Below, one piece after another: positions 26,432 through 34,417 of a stretch of DNA of 64,000 bases (its first letter is position 1; every line of letters begins with the position of its first letter). Both the position numbers and the translations under genes were made by a program. Below the pieces are notes generated by a model, which ran no database searches, was not told the origin of the DNA, and saw nothing but the letters and a program-made list of their open reading frames with translations. The DNA is from Roseivirga spongicola (GTDB lineage Bacteria > Bacteroidota > Bacteroidia > Cytophagales > Cyclobacteriaceae), in the NCBI RefSeq assembly GCF_001592965.1, contig NZ_LRPC01000001.1, positions 1,178,001 through 1,242,000 on the forward strand, given 5' to 3'.

Positions 26432-27721
26432 CTATGCCTTCGCTGCTACAAGGATTGCCTCAACCAGTCTATCTAAATCATATTTGGTAGTGTAAACATG
26501 AGGTGTAACTCTTGGCCCGTTGACCTTCTCGTATTTCACTGGGCTGGTATGTACTTTATGTGTGTTGAAAAGAGAGTTGTGTACTGGGCCTGCATCTTGA
26601 CCATCGATTCCAAAATTGAAAAGAGCCCCACTAAACTGTGGTTTGGTGGAGGTGTAGAATCTCACTTTGTCCACATCTTTTACCTGATCTACCCAATACT
26701 GTTTGAGATATTTGAGGCGTGCCTCTTTTCGAGCCGACCCGATGGCCTGATGAAAGTCTATGGCTGAACCAATAGCTTGTTCTATGGCGAAAGAGCGGGT
26801 TCCAATATTTTCAAACTTGCGGATATTATCTTCTTGTCCTTCTGGTGCTCCTAGTAGTGGCCATACGTCTTTGATCTTGTTCTTGTTTATGTATAGAAGT
26901 CCGGTTCCGAAGGGTGCGCAAAGCCATTTGTGAAGGCTAGTTCCAAAGAAATCGCAACCAAGATCACTGATTTTGAAGTCGAGATGGGCGAAGGAGTGGG
27001 CACCATCGACAATAGAATAAAGGTTATTCTCTCTGGCTAAGTCGCAGAGGCCTTTAACCGGCATAATGTGCCCAGTCCAGTTGATGATATGAGTGATGTG
27101 CAACACTTTGGTTTTTGAAGTAATTGCCTCTCTGTATTTTCGAATCACCTCTTCATCACTTTCAATAGGGATTTCGAAGTCCAGCCACTTCAACACTATT
27201 CCATCTCTTTGTTCGCGCTGTTTCCAGGCGTTCATCATATTTGGGTAGTCATATTTAGTGAGAATTACTTCATCGCCAGCTTTCAGGTTCAACCCAAAAA
27301 TGACCGTATTAATCGCTTCTGTGGTATTTCTGTTAATGGCCAATTCATCAGCTTCAGTTCCGGCCAGGTGAGCCAGTTTCGCCCGAAGAGGTTCTCTTCC
27401 CTGGTCAAGAATTCGCCACATATAATAGGAAGGAGCCTCGTTGCAATAGGTATAAAAACGATTGGCAGCATCTTGAACTACCTTAGGTTGTGGGCTCACT
27501 CCACCATTATTCAGATTAATGATTGAGCTTGATGTGGTATAGGCTTGCTGAATCCTTTTCCAAAGCTCTTCGTCTTGAGCAGCATCTTCTGGTGATAAAG
27601 TATTTAAGTGCAGAAGTGCATCCGAGATATCTTCAGCCAAAGACTTCTGAAAAAATGAGGATAATGATAAAGTTCCTGCGGTGAGGAACGACTTCCTAAA
27701 AAATGATCTTCTGTTGCTCAT
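26432..27721 (-). CDS. Class V aminotransferase-fold PLP enzyme with Tat-like leader
   Basis: A 429-residue PLP enzyme of the isopenicillin N epimerase/cysteine desulfurase-like branch. The N-terminus MSNRRSFFRKSFLTAGTLSLSSF resembles a twin-arginine leader (RRSFFRK), suggesting periplasmic location. The cofactor Lys lies in FFGTSLHKWLCAPFG, and DGAHSFAHL upstream contains the Asp that holds the pyridine nitrogen. Substrate unknown; an epimerase, desulfurase or lyase activity is equally possible. It stands alone, flanked by palindromic intergenic sequences on both sides. Confidence 0.83.
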   Translation of the reverse strand: MSNRRSFFRKSFLTAGTLSLSSFFQKSLAEDISDALLHLNTLSPEDAAQDEELWKRIQQAYTTSSSIINLNNGGVSPQPKVVQDAANRFYTYCNEAPSYYMWRILDQGREPLRAKLAHLAGTEADELAINRNTTEAINTVIFGLNLKAGDEVILTKYDYPNMMNAWKQREQRDGIVLKWLDFEIPIESDEEVIRKYREAITSKTKVLHITHIINWTGHIMPVKGLCDLARENNLYSIVDGAHSFAHLDFKISDLGCDFFGTSLHKWLCAPFGTGLLYINKNKIKDVWPLLGAPEGQEDNIRKFENIGTRSFAIEQAIGSAIDFHQAIGSARKEARLKYLKQYWVDQVKDVDKVRFYTSTKPQFSGALFNFGIDGQDAGPVHNSLFNTHKVHTSPVKYEKVNGPRVTPHVYTTKYDLDRLVEAILVAAKA

Positions 27722-27725
27722 GAAT

Positions 27726-27751
27726 CCCTATTTGAATCATTCAAAATAGGG
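27726..27751 (-). promoter_or_regulatory. Hairpin directly before the PLP-enzyme start codon
   Basis: CCCTATTT (27726-27733) pairs with AAATAGGG (27744-27751), and GAAT/ATTC extends the stem past one bulged A. In the minus-strand mRNA the hairpin would end 4 nt before the ATG of the aminotransferase-fold gene, covering the ribosome-binding region. A role in translation control is inference. Confidence 0.35.
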
Positions 27752-27800
27752 AAAATTGAAAGGAAGATGAAATGCTATTATTTAGGCTTGAATCTCCTTG

Positions 27801-27887
27801 TTTAACCCTAAAGGGAACAAAGAGCTTTTCAAGTTTCACACCCTTTAGTCCCGACTGTTATCTGGAGGGGTTAAAGAAACTTGAAAA
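27801..27887. repeat. Crossing inverted repeats between ccmF and the PLP-enzyme gene
   Basis: TTTTCAAGTTTC (27826-27837) is exactly complementary to GAAACTTGAAAA (27876-27887). TTTAACCCTAAAGGG (27801-27815) is complementary to a target split in two, CCCTTTA (27841-27847) and GGGTTAAA (27868-27875), with 20 nt between the halves. The two pairings cross, so they could form a pseudoknot or alternate. This fills most of the 174-bp gap between the two genes. No U-tract terminator is visible. Confidence 0.7.
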
Positions 27888-27895
27888 CAATATTA

Positions 27896-30448
27896 TTATG
27901 CCAACCCTTTGTCACGCATTTTCATGAATTCAATGTAGCGTCTTCTAGTGGCTACAATGAACCCGAAAATCATGATGATTGTACCAATCCACAGAATGTT
28001 GATTTGTGGCTTTTCAATGGCTTGAAGAATGATCCAATCCTTTTGGGTAGTTTCAATTCCTAATTCAACCGAACCATCTTCGGGGTTAATGTTTTCTAAT
28101 GTAATTCTTGAAGCAATTTCCTGATTCAATTCAGCTGGTCTTGCCAAGTTATTGTCCTTTATCACAAACTTAGGTTCCAACAATAGCTTTTGGTTGTCTT
28201 CAATTAGCACCTCAATATTTGCCTGAACTGCAGCATCGTTTGGTCCAACATCCACAAAGTTTACACTCGGAATTCTTTCCAAGCCTTTGAAATTGGCCAC
28301 GTAATCATTGATAAAGAATCTTTCGCCAGGCATTACTTTGATAATTTCCTTCTCACTCCATTCGGTAAATTCATCATCAAAATCGGCTTCTAGCTGAACG
28401 AATGTATAAACATCCCTATTCCAGTATTTCTTAATTGACGGAGACTGTACTCTTCCACCCATATTCTCATTCTGTTGAATTCTAGGGTAAAGGGTGAACT
28501 TTTTGCCTGAGCTTAAAGAAGTGTATTCAATTTCGTGATAGGTGTTTTCTGGCACTCTGAAATACAATGTATCTCCGGCTTCTGCGTATTGTTTGCCTTC
28601 AGAAGAAATATTGACTCTAGTGATTTTATAGTGAGGGTCTTCCGTATCGTCAAGGTGAGATTTTTTGACGTAACCAGGAATTCCTTCGGCTTTCATTCCT
28701 TCGCTTTTATAAAGAAGAGAGTAGCCAGCCATAGGTTTCGGGTCATTCAGAAAAAGAACCACATTATCTGAATTCTGTTCTTCTGTAAATTCTCTACTAA
28801 TTATGGTGGTGTTTTTTGAAATCACCTGTGAATAACCTTCTGAGAACATGATTCCAACGAGCATCATGGCAATACCAATATGAGCAATTGACCCGCCAGT
28901 AAGCTTGTAGCTTCCCGACTTTACCAAGTCTATCATTATTTTAAAGTTGGAAACCACAGAATACATTCCGGCAACCAACACGACAATATAAACTGGGTTA
29001 TAAATGTCTTCTAGCACAAACACTAAGGCAGAGAGCATCAAAGAAATAAGAATAGGGAAGGTAATGGCGTTTTTCAGCTTGTCTTTGTCCATTTTCTTCC
29101 AGAAGAAGAATTGCCCTGTTCCGGAAAGTAATGCAATGCCTATACCGAACCAAACCTGCCATTTAGAGTAGAACTCGACCTGATTTGTTGGTGGAGCCAA
29201 GCTTGAATAGCCTCCAAATAGTTCAACTATTTTATTGATAACTGGGAATGAGGTCGGAATCAATACCTGAAAAGACATCAGACAAAGCACCAATGCTCCT
29301 ATGAATATCCAAAACTCTCTAGAATATGCCGTTGCCTCTTGTTCGGACGTAGGTAGTTCTTTCCAAACTCTTGCGGCAATAAATATCGATGCAATTATGA
29401 AGAAGAAAAGGTAAATCAATAACTGTCCTGATAAGCCGAGATCTGTGAATGAGTGTACGGAAGTATCTCCAAGAATTCCACTTCTGGTCAGGAAGGTTGC
29501 ATATAAAATCAATATGAAAGTGGAAATAACTAGTACTATAGATGTCTTGAGGGCGGTGTCATTCTTTTTGAAAATGATCATGGTGTGCATACTGGCAATC
29601 AATATTAACCAAGGAATGTAGACTGCATTTTCTACAGGGTCCCAATTCCAGTATCCGCCAAAGTTGAGGGTTTCATAGGCCCAATAGGCCCCCATAATAA
29701 TGGCAGTTCCTAAGATTACTCCACCGAAGATTGTCCATGGCAAGGCTGGGCGGATCCAATCTTTAAAGTCTCTTCTCCAAAGGCCAGCAATACAGAAAGA
29801 GAAAGGAATAAGGGTTAAGGCGAAGCCCAAGAAAGTCATTGGCGGGTGAATCACCATCCAATAGTTCTGAAGTAGTGGATTTAAACCAGTTCCATCTTCT
29901 GGAATGAAGTTCGGGTTGATTAGGAAAACAGGGTCACTAACAACATCTCTCAACAGTAAGAATGGCGATGAACCTAATTTGAAGTCTCCGATTACCACAC
30001 CTAAGATCATGGAGGCTAAGAAAGCCTGAACAGCGGCAAATACTGTCATTACTGGAGCCTCCCATTTCTTATTGGTTTTAATAAGAACGAAACCTAAAAG
30101 AGCATTCCAAACAGACCAAATCAAAAAACTCCCCTCTTGTCCTTCCCAAAAACAAGCAATCATGTAATGAACAGGTAGGTCTTTAGAGGCATGAGACCAA
30201 GCATAATGGTACTCGAAGTAGTTATTATATATGATCAGGAATAGTGTAACTGCTGTGCCCAGAACAGCGGTTCCGTGAATCCAGAAGGAATAACGACCAA
30301 ACTTCAGCCATGAGTTATCGCTAAGATTGTCTGTAGAAGCAGCTTTACCATAGGCAAAAGCAGCTACTATAGAAGCAACAAACGAAATGATAACCAGTAA
30401 ATGACCGATATTACCAAAAGCGGTGTGAACAGTAGTAGCTAAGATCAA
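27896..30448 (-). CDS. ccmF: Cytochrome c heme lyase subunit CcmF-type
   Basis: An 850-residue membrane protein of the CcmF/NrfE branch of the heme-handling family, which attaches heme to apocytochrome c in the periplasm. Many membrane segments fill residues 10-540, with the tryptophan-rich heme-contact motif GGYWNWDPVENAV near residue 260, and WEGQEGSFL upstream. A large periplasmic segment (about 560-800) precedes the last membrane helix. The start is TTG 30448; no suitable ATG lies nearby. It follows ccmE by 25 nt. Confidence 0.92.
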   Translation of the reverse strand: MILATTVHTAFGNIGHLLVIISFVASIVAAFAYGKAASTDNLSDNSWLKFGRYSFWIHGTAVLGTAVTLFLIIYNNYFEYHYAWSHASKDLPVHYMIACFWEGQEGSFLIWSVWNALLGFVLIKTNKKWEAPVMTVFAAVQAFLASMILGVVIGDFKLGSSPFLLLRDVVSDPVFLINPNFIPEDGTGLNPLLQNYWMVIHPPMTFLGFALTLIPFSFCIAGLWRRDFKDWIRPALPWTIFGGVILGTAIIMGAYWAYETLNFGGYWNWDPVENAVYIPWLILIASMHTMIIFKKNDTALKTSIVLVISTFILILYATFLTRSGILGDTSVHSFTDLGLSGQLLIYLFFFIIASIFIAARVWKELPTSEQEATAYSREFWIFIGALVLCLMSFQVLIPTSFPVINKIVELFGGYSSLAPPTNQVEFYSKWQVWFGIGIALLSGTGQFFFWKKMDKDKLKNAITFPILISLMLSALVFVLEDIYNPVYIVVLVAGMYSVVSNFKIMIDLVKSGSYKLTGGSIAHIGIAMMLVGIMFSEGYSQVISKNTTIISREFTEEQNSDNVVLFLNDPKPMAGYSLLYKSEGMKAEGIPGYVKKSHLDDTEDPHYKITRVNISSEGKQYAEAGDTLYFRVPENTYHEIEYTSLSSGKKFTLYPRIQQNENMGGRVQSPSIKKYWNRDVYTFVQLEADFDDEFTEWSEKEIIKVMPGERFFINDYVANFKGLERIPSVNFVDVGPNDAAVQANIEVLIEDNQKLLLEPKFVIKDNNLARPAELNQEIASRITLENINPEDGSVELGIETTQKDWIILQAIEKPQINILWIGTIIMIFGFIVATRRRYIEFMKMRDKGLA

Positions 30449-30473
30449 GAGCTAGGAATTAAGTTTCAGCAAA

Positions 30474-30872
30474 TTAAAGAGAGGTCTCTTCGTATTTCGA
30501 AGGGCATTTTAGAAGAACCTTATCTGCAACAAATCTGTCGCTTTTGTATCCTCCAATAACCACTACCTTATCCGACTTCAATAAGTCTGTAGGCATAGGT
30601 TGATTTAAATAAACCTTTTGTTCTTTATTGTTTTCATCAACTAGAACAAACTCAACAGAAAGCATGTCTTGGCTTGGTTGTAAGCCAACCACTTCTCCAA
30701 GCGCATTTTTCTTCAATTCACCCACTACGTGAATCGATTCGTCACTCCCTTTTGTAGCCAGAGCATAGGCTTCATCGAAGTTGGCATAAGAACTTGCGCT
30801 ACTCGATGTTGAAATGATAATTGCTACAGCAATGGCAATAACAACTAGACCAATTATACTTGACTTTTTCAT
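30474..30872 (-). CDS. ccmE: Heme chaperone CcmE, CxxxY variant
   Basis: A 132-residue periplasmic heme chaperone with an N-terminal membrane anchor (residues 6-22) and the OB-fold beta-barrel (VVGELKKNALGEVVGL, VVVIGGYKSDRFVADKVLLKC). The family normally binds heme through the His of HxxxY; here the motif is Cys123-Pro-Ser-Lys-Tyr127, that is CxxxY, as reported for archaeal and Desulfovibrio CcmE. It lies between the ccmD-like gene and ccmF. The start codon is preceded by a run AGGAGGAG touching the ATG. Confidence 0.9.
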   Translation of the reverse strand: MKKSSIIGLVVIAIAVAIIISTSSSASSYANFDEAYALATKGSDESIHVVGELKKNALGEVVGLQPSQDMLSVEFVLVDENNKEQKVYLNQPMPTDLLKSDKVVVIGGYKSDRFVADKVLLKCPSKYEETSL

Positions 30873-30917
30873 CTCCTCCTCAATTTCTAATTATGGGTAA
30901 AATTACAACACAAACCT

Positions 30918-31178
30918 CTAAGAATTAACCTTTTCGGTGAAAACCTCCCTTTCGATTTTGGAGATTTTGCGGTCTACAACTATAGTGTAACCAATAAGTC
31001 CGATAAAGACGGTCATTACTACAGCAACTACTACGTAAATCTTTCCATTAGAACGCATACTATCGGCCATTTCAACAGAAGTATTGCCGTAGTCTTTGTC
31101 CGTAATAGAGTAGGCTCCATCTTGAGCAAAAGCACTCAAAGACAAGAACAAAAGAAATATGATTAGATACTTTTTCAT
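30918..31178 (-). CDS. ccmD: CcmD-like small membrane protein
   Basis: An 86-residue protein: a signal peptide-like N-terminus (KKYLIIFLLFLSLSAFAQ), a short polar part, and one membrane segment (about residues 46-68, IYVVVAVVMTVFIGLIGYTIVV) with a charged tail. Size and position between ccmC and ccmE identify it as the CcmD-family protein of Bacteroidota, which in other bacteria helps release holo-CcmE from the CcmABC complex. The sequence itself is poorly conserved, so assignment is mainly from context. Confidence 0.75.
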   Translation of the reverse strand: MKKYLIIFLLFLSLSAFAQDGAYSITDKDYGNTSVEMADSMRSNGKIYVVVAVVMTVFIGLIGYTIVVDRKISKIEREVFTEKVNS

Positions 31179-31182
31179 CGAT

Positions 31183-31845
31183 TTAATCTTCTAAGGCCGT
31201 TTTAATTTTTCTGATGCGTACACGAAGTGAAACTAGCCATGTGCCCAAGAGTGCCCAGCCAATTATTGCGGGGTAGAATATCATTCTTAGTCTGCTGTCT
31301 AAGTCATAGGCATTAAAGCCTGGATTTCCACCATTTCCAGGATGAAGCGAACTGTCCGTCATCCTTGGTAAAATGAATAATAGAGGGATTAACGCAGCAA
31401 ACGCAAATACGTTGTATATGGCACTTACTCGTGCTTTTTGTTGCTGATCTTCTAGCGAATTTCTTAATACCAGATATGCTAAATAGATGAGCAGAGCAAT
31501 GGCTGAGCTATTTTGTTTTGGATCGCCACTCCATGGTTCACCCCAAGTGAAATTTGCCCAAATGGCTCCTGTAGTTATTCCTAAGATTCCGAATAGCACA
31601 CCAGCATTGGCAAATTCTACGGAATAATGATCGTGCTCAATTTTGTTAGATCGTAGATACTTAATGGCATAAACAACCGAAACAGTTAGAAGAATGATCA
31701 TGCCGAACCACATAGTCACATGGAAATGCAGATTTCGGATAGTTTCGTTTAGGATTGCAAGTCTGGGAACTTCAAACAAAAGTGCACCGAGTATAACATA
31801 AACGAGGAGCACTACACAGAGGATTTTCCACCACCTTTTCTTCAT
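31183..31845 (-). CDS. ccmC: Heme exporter/handling protein CcmC
   Basis: A 220-residue membrane protein with about six segments. The conserved tryptophan-rich heme motif reads WANFTWGEPWSGDPKQNSS (near residue 98). CcmC transfers heme onto CcmE. ATG 31845 (MKKRWWKILC) is used; a TTG two codons earlier also keeps the frame. It lies 17 nt after ccmB and 4 nt before the ccmD-like gene. Confidence 0.9.
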   Translation of the reverse strand: MKKRWWKILCVVLLVYVILGALLFEVPRLAILNETIRNLHFHVTMWFGMIILLTVSVVYAIKYLRSNKIEHDHYSVEFANAGVLFGILGITTGAIWANFTWGEPWSGDPKQNSSAIALLIYLAYLVLRNSLEDQQQKARVSAIYNVFAFAALIPLLFILPRMTDSSLHPGNGGNPGFNAYDLDSRLRMIFYPAIIGWALLGTWLVSLRVRIRKIKTALED

Positions 31846-31862
31846 GGTCAACTACCTTTGAC

Positions 31863-32525
31863 TTATGAGCGCCAAAGATAGGGGAATAACAGGTAGGAAA
31901 CCGCAATAATAATGGCATTTATGCCTACCAGTGTGCCAATCTGATCTAAATACTGAGAGCGATCTATCCCGTCTAATGCGTTTCTAGAACATTTGATGAT
32001 GACAAGCAGCATTGGTATCATTACCGGAAAACTAAGCACAGCAATGAGTGTGCTACTATTTGGAGCTTTTGAGGCTATTCCAGAAAGCATAGTCAGGGCA
32101 GATGCGAGACCAGTTGATGCAAGAATTACTGTTAGGAGAAACATTGGTTTATCTTCAATAGGGTTACCCATTACAACGCTGTAAAAGAAGTATCCAACCA
32201 ATGTTAAACCTATCATCAATAATGAGTAGTAGATAATCTTAGAGATGATGATCTGTTCTGGCTTGGCAAGGGTGTAATAGTAAAGTAGTCTACCATTCGC
32301 TTCCTGAATAAAGCTCTTAGCAACCGAATTGACTCCTGCAAAAAGTATGATGATCCAGAAAAGAGCATTCCAAGTTAATCCTTGAATGGCTCCTACTTTT
32401 ACATTGAAGCTCATGTAGCACACAAATATGGTTGAGGCTAAATACAGTAGCATACCGTTAAGAGCATACTTCTGTCGCCATTCGGAGCGAAATTCTTTAG
32501 ATATGAGACTTAAAATCTGATTCAT
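31863..32525 (-). CDS. ccmB: Heme exporter protein CcmB
   Basis: A 220-residue ABC-type membrane subunit with about six hydrophobic segments. It opens MNQILSLISKEFRSEWRQKYALNG, the CcmB pattern. Start ATG 32525 is favoured: the frame is open to 32543, but a predicted -7 promoter box lies at 32541-32548. Its ATPase partner CcmA is not next to it and does not occur in this window. It heads the minus-strand ccm group. Confidence 0.9.
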   Translation of the reverse strand: MNQILSLISKEFRSEWRQKYALNGMLLYLASTIFVCYMSFNVKVGAIQGLTWNALFWIIILFAGVNSVAKSFIQEANGRLLYYYTLAKPEQIIISKIIYYSLLMIGLTLVGYFFYSVVMGNPIEDKPMFLLTVILASTGLASALTMLSGIASKAPNSSTLIAVLSFPVMIPMLLVIIKCSRNALDGIDRSQYLDQIGTLVGINAIIIAVSYLLFPYLWRS

Positions 32526-32540
32526 TTTTCTTGGTGAGTG

Positions 32541-32569
32541 CAAATATATATTATGTTTGCAAATTCAAA
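32541..32569 (-). promoter_or_regulatory. Predicted promoter for the ccmBCDEF group
   Basis: On the minus strand TATATTTG (complement of 32541-32548) matches TAnnTTTG, and TTTG (complement of 32566-32569) lies 17 nt upstream. The -7 box is about 16 nt from the ccmB ATG at 32525. It supports that start over the longer frame. Confidence 0.5.
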
Positions 32570-32645
32570 TAGTCTACAAAAATGGTGGGCAATATAGGTA
32601 GATTTATTCAGGCTACTAGTTCTTATGGCTCAGATATTTATTAAT

Positions 32646-32653
32646 TAGGTTTG
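32646..32653 (+). promoter_or_regulatory. Predicted -7 element for the sulfate-activation operon
   Basis: TAGGTTTG fits TAnnTTTG exactly and lies 17 nt before the cysC ATG at 32671. No good TTTG is seen 19-21 nt upstream. A 6-bp inverted repeat (AGGTTT/AAACCT) overlaps it. Confidence 0.45.
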
Positions 32654-32670
32654 TAATTTAAAACCTGAAT

Positions 32671-33519
32671 ATGGCTGATAGTAGAGTTCGACACCTAGCA
32701 AAGACGGTTACATGGAGAATTGTTGGGACAATTGACACTATGATATTGGCCTGGATAATTTCAGGTAGCCCAATAACTGGACTTAAAATTGGAGCCGCAG
32801 AGGTAGTGACTAAGATGGTTTTGTACTATCTGCATGAAAGGGTCTGGTATAAAGTTAATTTTGGCCTAGATAGAAGAAAAGAAAGAAGAAATAGATTAAA
32901 AAGGGCCGAATCGGTTTCTGAAAATATTATTCGCCAGAACTTTAAGGTTGATAGAACGAAGAGACAAAACCTTCTTAATCAAAGGCCTTTGTTAGTGTGG
33001 TTTACAGGTCTTTCCGGAAGTGGAAAATCAACGTTGTCTAATCTGCTTGAAGTAGAGCTACACGAGTCTGGCTATAAGACTTATGCATTAGATGGAGATA
33101 ATATAAGACAGGGCTTGTGCAATGATTTGGCATTCACTGAAGAAGATAGAGTGGAAAATATTAGAAGAATTGGAGAGGTAGCAAGGTTGTTCTTAGATTC
33201 TGGAGTGATTGTTCTGAATTCGTTTGTATCTCCTTTTGAGAAAGATAGAGAAGCAGTAAGAAATTTAGTGGGGTCCGACAACTTTATTGAGGTCTTTGTT
33301 GATTGCCCTCTTGAAGTTTGTGAGGCACGAGATGTGAAAGGGCTATACAAAAAAGCTAGGGAGGGAAAAATAAGGAACTTTACTGGCATAACCTCTCCAT
33401 TTGAAGTTCCGCAAAAACCTGATGTTATTATAAAGTCGGCAGAAGAGGATCCAAAAGATTCATTGCACAAATTGTTAAGTATAGTAGAACCAAAAATCTC
33501 AATAAGACAAAATGTCTAA
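32671..33519 (+). CDS. cysC: DUF2061 membrane domain fused to adenylylsulfate kinase
   Basis: A 282-residue fusion. Residues 1-65 are a DUF2061 membrane domain (RHLAKTVTWRIVGTIDT, then VVTKMVLYYLHERVWYK). Residues about 100-280 are APS kinase, which phosphorylates adenylyl sulfate to PAPS: P-loop GLSGSGKST at 113-121, DGDNIRQGL near 141-149, and FVSPFEKDR. The fusion tethers PAPS production to the membrane (inference). It overlaps cysD by 8 nt and starts an operon cysC-cysD-cysN-cysQ. Confidence 0.92.
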   Translation: MADSRVRHLAKTVTWRIVGTIDTMILAWIISGSPITGLKIGAAEVVTKMVLYYLHERVWYKVNFGLDRRKERRNRLKRAESVSENIIRQNFKVDRTKRQNLLNQRPLLVWFTGLSGSGKSTLSNLLEVELHESGYKTYALDGDNIRQGLCNDLAFTEEDRVENIRRIGEVARLFLDSGVIVLNSFVSPFEKDREAVRNLVGSDNFIEVFVDCPLEVCEARDVKGLYKKAREGKIRNFTGITSPFEVPQKPDVIIKSAEEDPKDSLHKLLSIVEPKISIRQNV

Positions 33520-34417
33520 GTATAACTTGACACACCTTAAAGAGCTAGAGGCTGAAGCGATCTATGTGATCCGCGAGGTGTTTGCCCAGTTCGAAAAACC
33601 CGGAATTTTATTTTCTGGAGGTAAGGATTCAATAGTAGTAACCCATTTGGCTAGGAAGGCTTTTTGGCCGGCAAAAATTCCGTTCCCTCTAGTTCATATC
33701 GACACGGGTCATAACTTTCCTGAAACGATCGAATTCCGAAATAATTTGGCTGAAAAGTTGGGGGCAGAGTTGATTGCACCATCCGTTCAAGATTCAATCG
33801 ATAAAGGTCGAGTGAAAGAAGAAACGGGAAAAGATGCCTCAAGAAACTGGCTTCAGATTACAACTTTGCTAGATGCTATTGAAGAACATCAGTTCGATGC
33901 CTTAATGGGGGGCGCCAGACGGGATGAAGAGAAGGCCAGAGCTAAAGAGCGTTTCTTTTCGCATAGAGACGACTTTGGACAATGGGATCCGAAAAATCAG
34001 CGCCCTGAGCTCTGGAACCTGTATAACGGGAAAAAGAGTTTCGGAGAGCATTTTAGAGTTTTCCCTATTTCTAACTGGACAGAAATGGATGTTTGGCAAT
34101 ATATTTTGGCCGAAAACATCGATATACCATCTCTTTATATTGCACATCAAAGAGATGTGATTTGGAGAAATAACTCCTGGCTTCCAATGTCTGAATTCAT
34201 TCAACTAAGAGAAGGTGAAGAAGTTATTAACAAACAAGTTCGTTTTAGAACCTTGGGCGACATTACTATCACGGGTGGTGTTGAATCGGGTGCTGATACA
34301 ATTGAGAAGATAATAGGTGAAGTGGCTGCTGCGCGCCAAACAGAGCGTGGCAACAGAGCAGATGATAAACGCTCTGAAACCTCAATGGAAGACAGAAAAA
34401 AGGAGGGTTATTTCTAA
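33512..34417 (+). CDS. cysD: Sulfate adenylyltransferase subunit 2
   Basis: A 301-residue catalytic subunit of ATP sulfurylase, which makes APS from ATP and sulfate together with CysN. The PP-loop ATP-pyrophosphatase motif FSGGKDSIV is near residue 35, followed by HIDTGHNFPETIEFR and GARRDEEKARAKER. The C-terminal RFRTLGDITITGGVES is typical. It overlaps cysC by 8 nt and cysN by 1 nt, so the three are translated together. Confidence 0.96.
   Translation: MSKYNLTHLKELEAEAIYVIREVFAQFEKPGILFSGGKDSIVVTHLARKAFWPAKIPFPLVHIDTGHNFPETIEFRNNLAEKLGAELIAPSVQDSIDKGRVKEETGKDASRNWLQITTLLDAIEEHQFDALMGGARRDEEKARAKERFFSHRDDFGQWDPKNQRPELWNLYNGKKSFGEHFRVFPISNWTEMDVWQYILAENIDIPSLYIAHQRDVIWRNNSWLPMSEFIQLREGEEVINKQVRFRTLGDITITGGVESGADTIEKIIGEVAAARQTERGNRADDKRSETSMEDRKKEGYF

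Noticed and set aside
26498-26767. 89-residue plus-strand frame inside the PLP-enzyme gene
   Set aside because: Cys/Trp-rich shadow reading of the opposite strand, not protein-like.
32647-32666. AGGTTT/AAACCT inverted repeat as an operator
   Set aside because: Six-base arms in AT-rich sequence overlap the -7 box by chance often enough; no regulator can be linked.
33081-33470. 129-residue antisense frame within cysC
   Set aside because: It mirrors the conserved APS kinase coding sequence and shows no protein-like motif.
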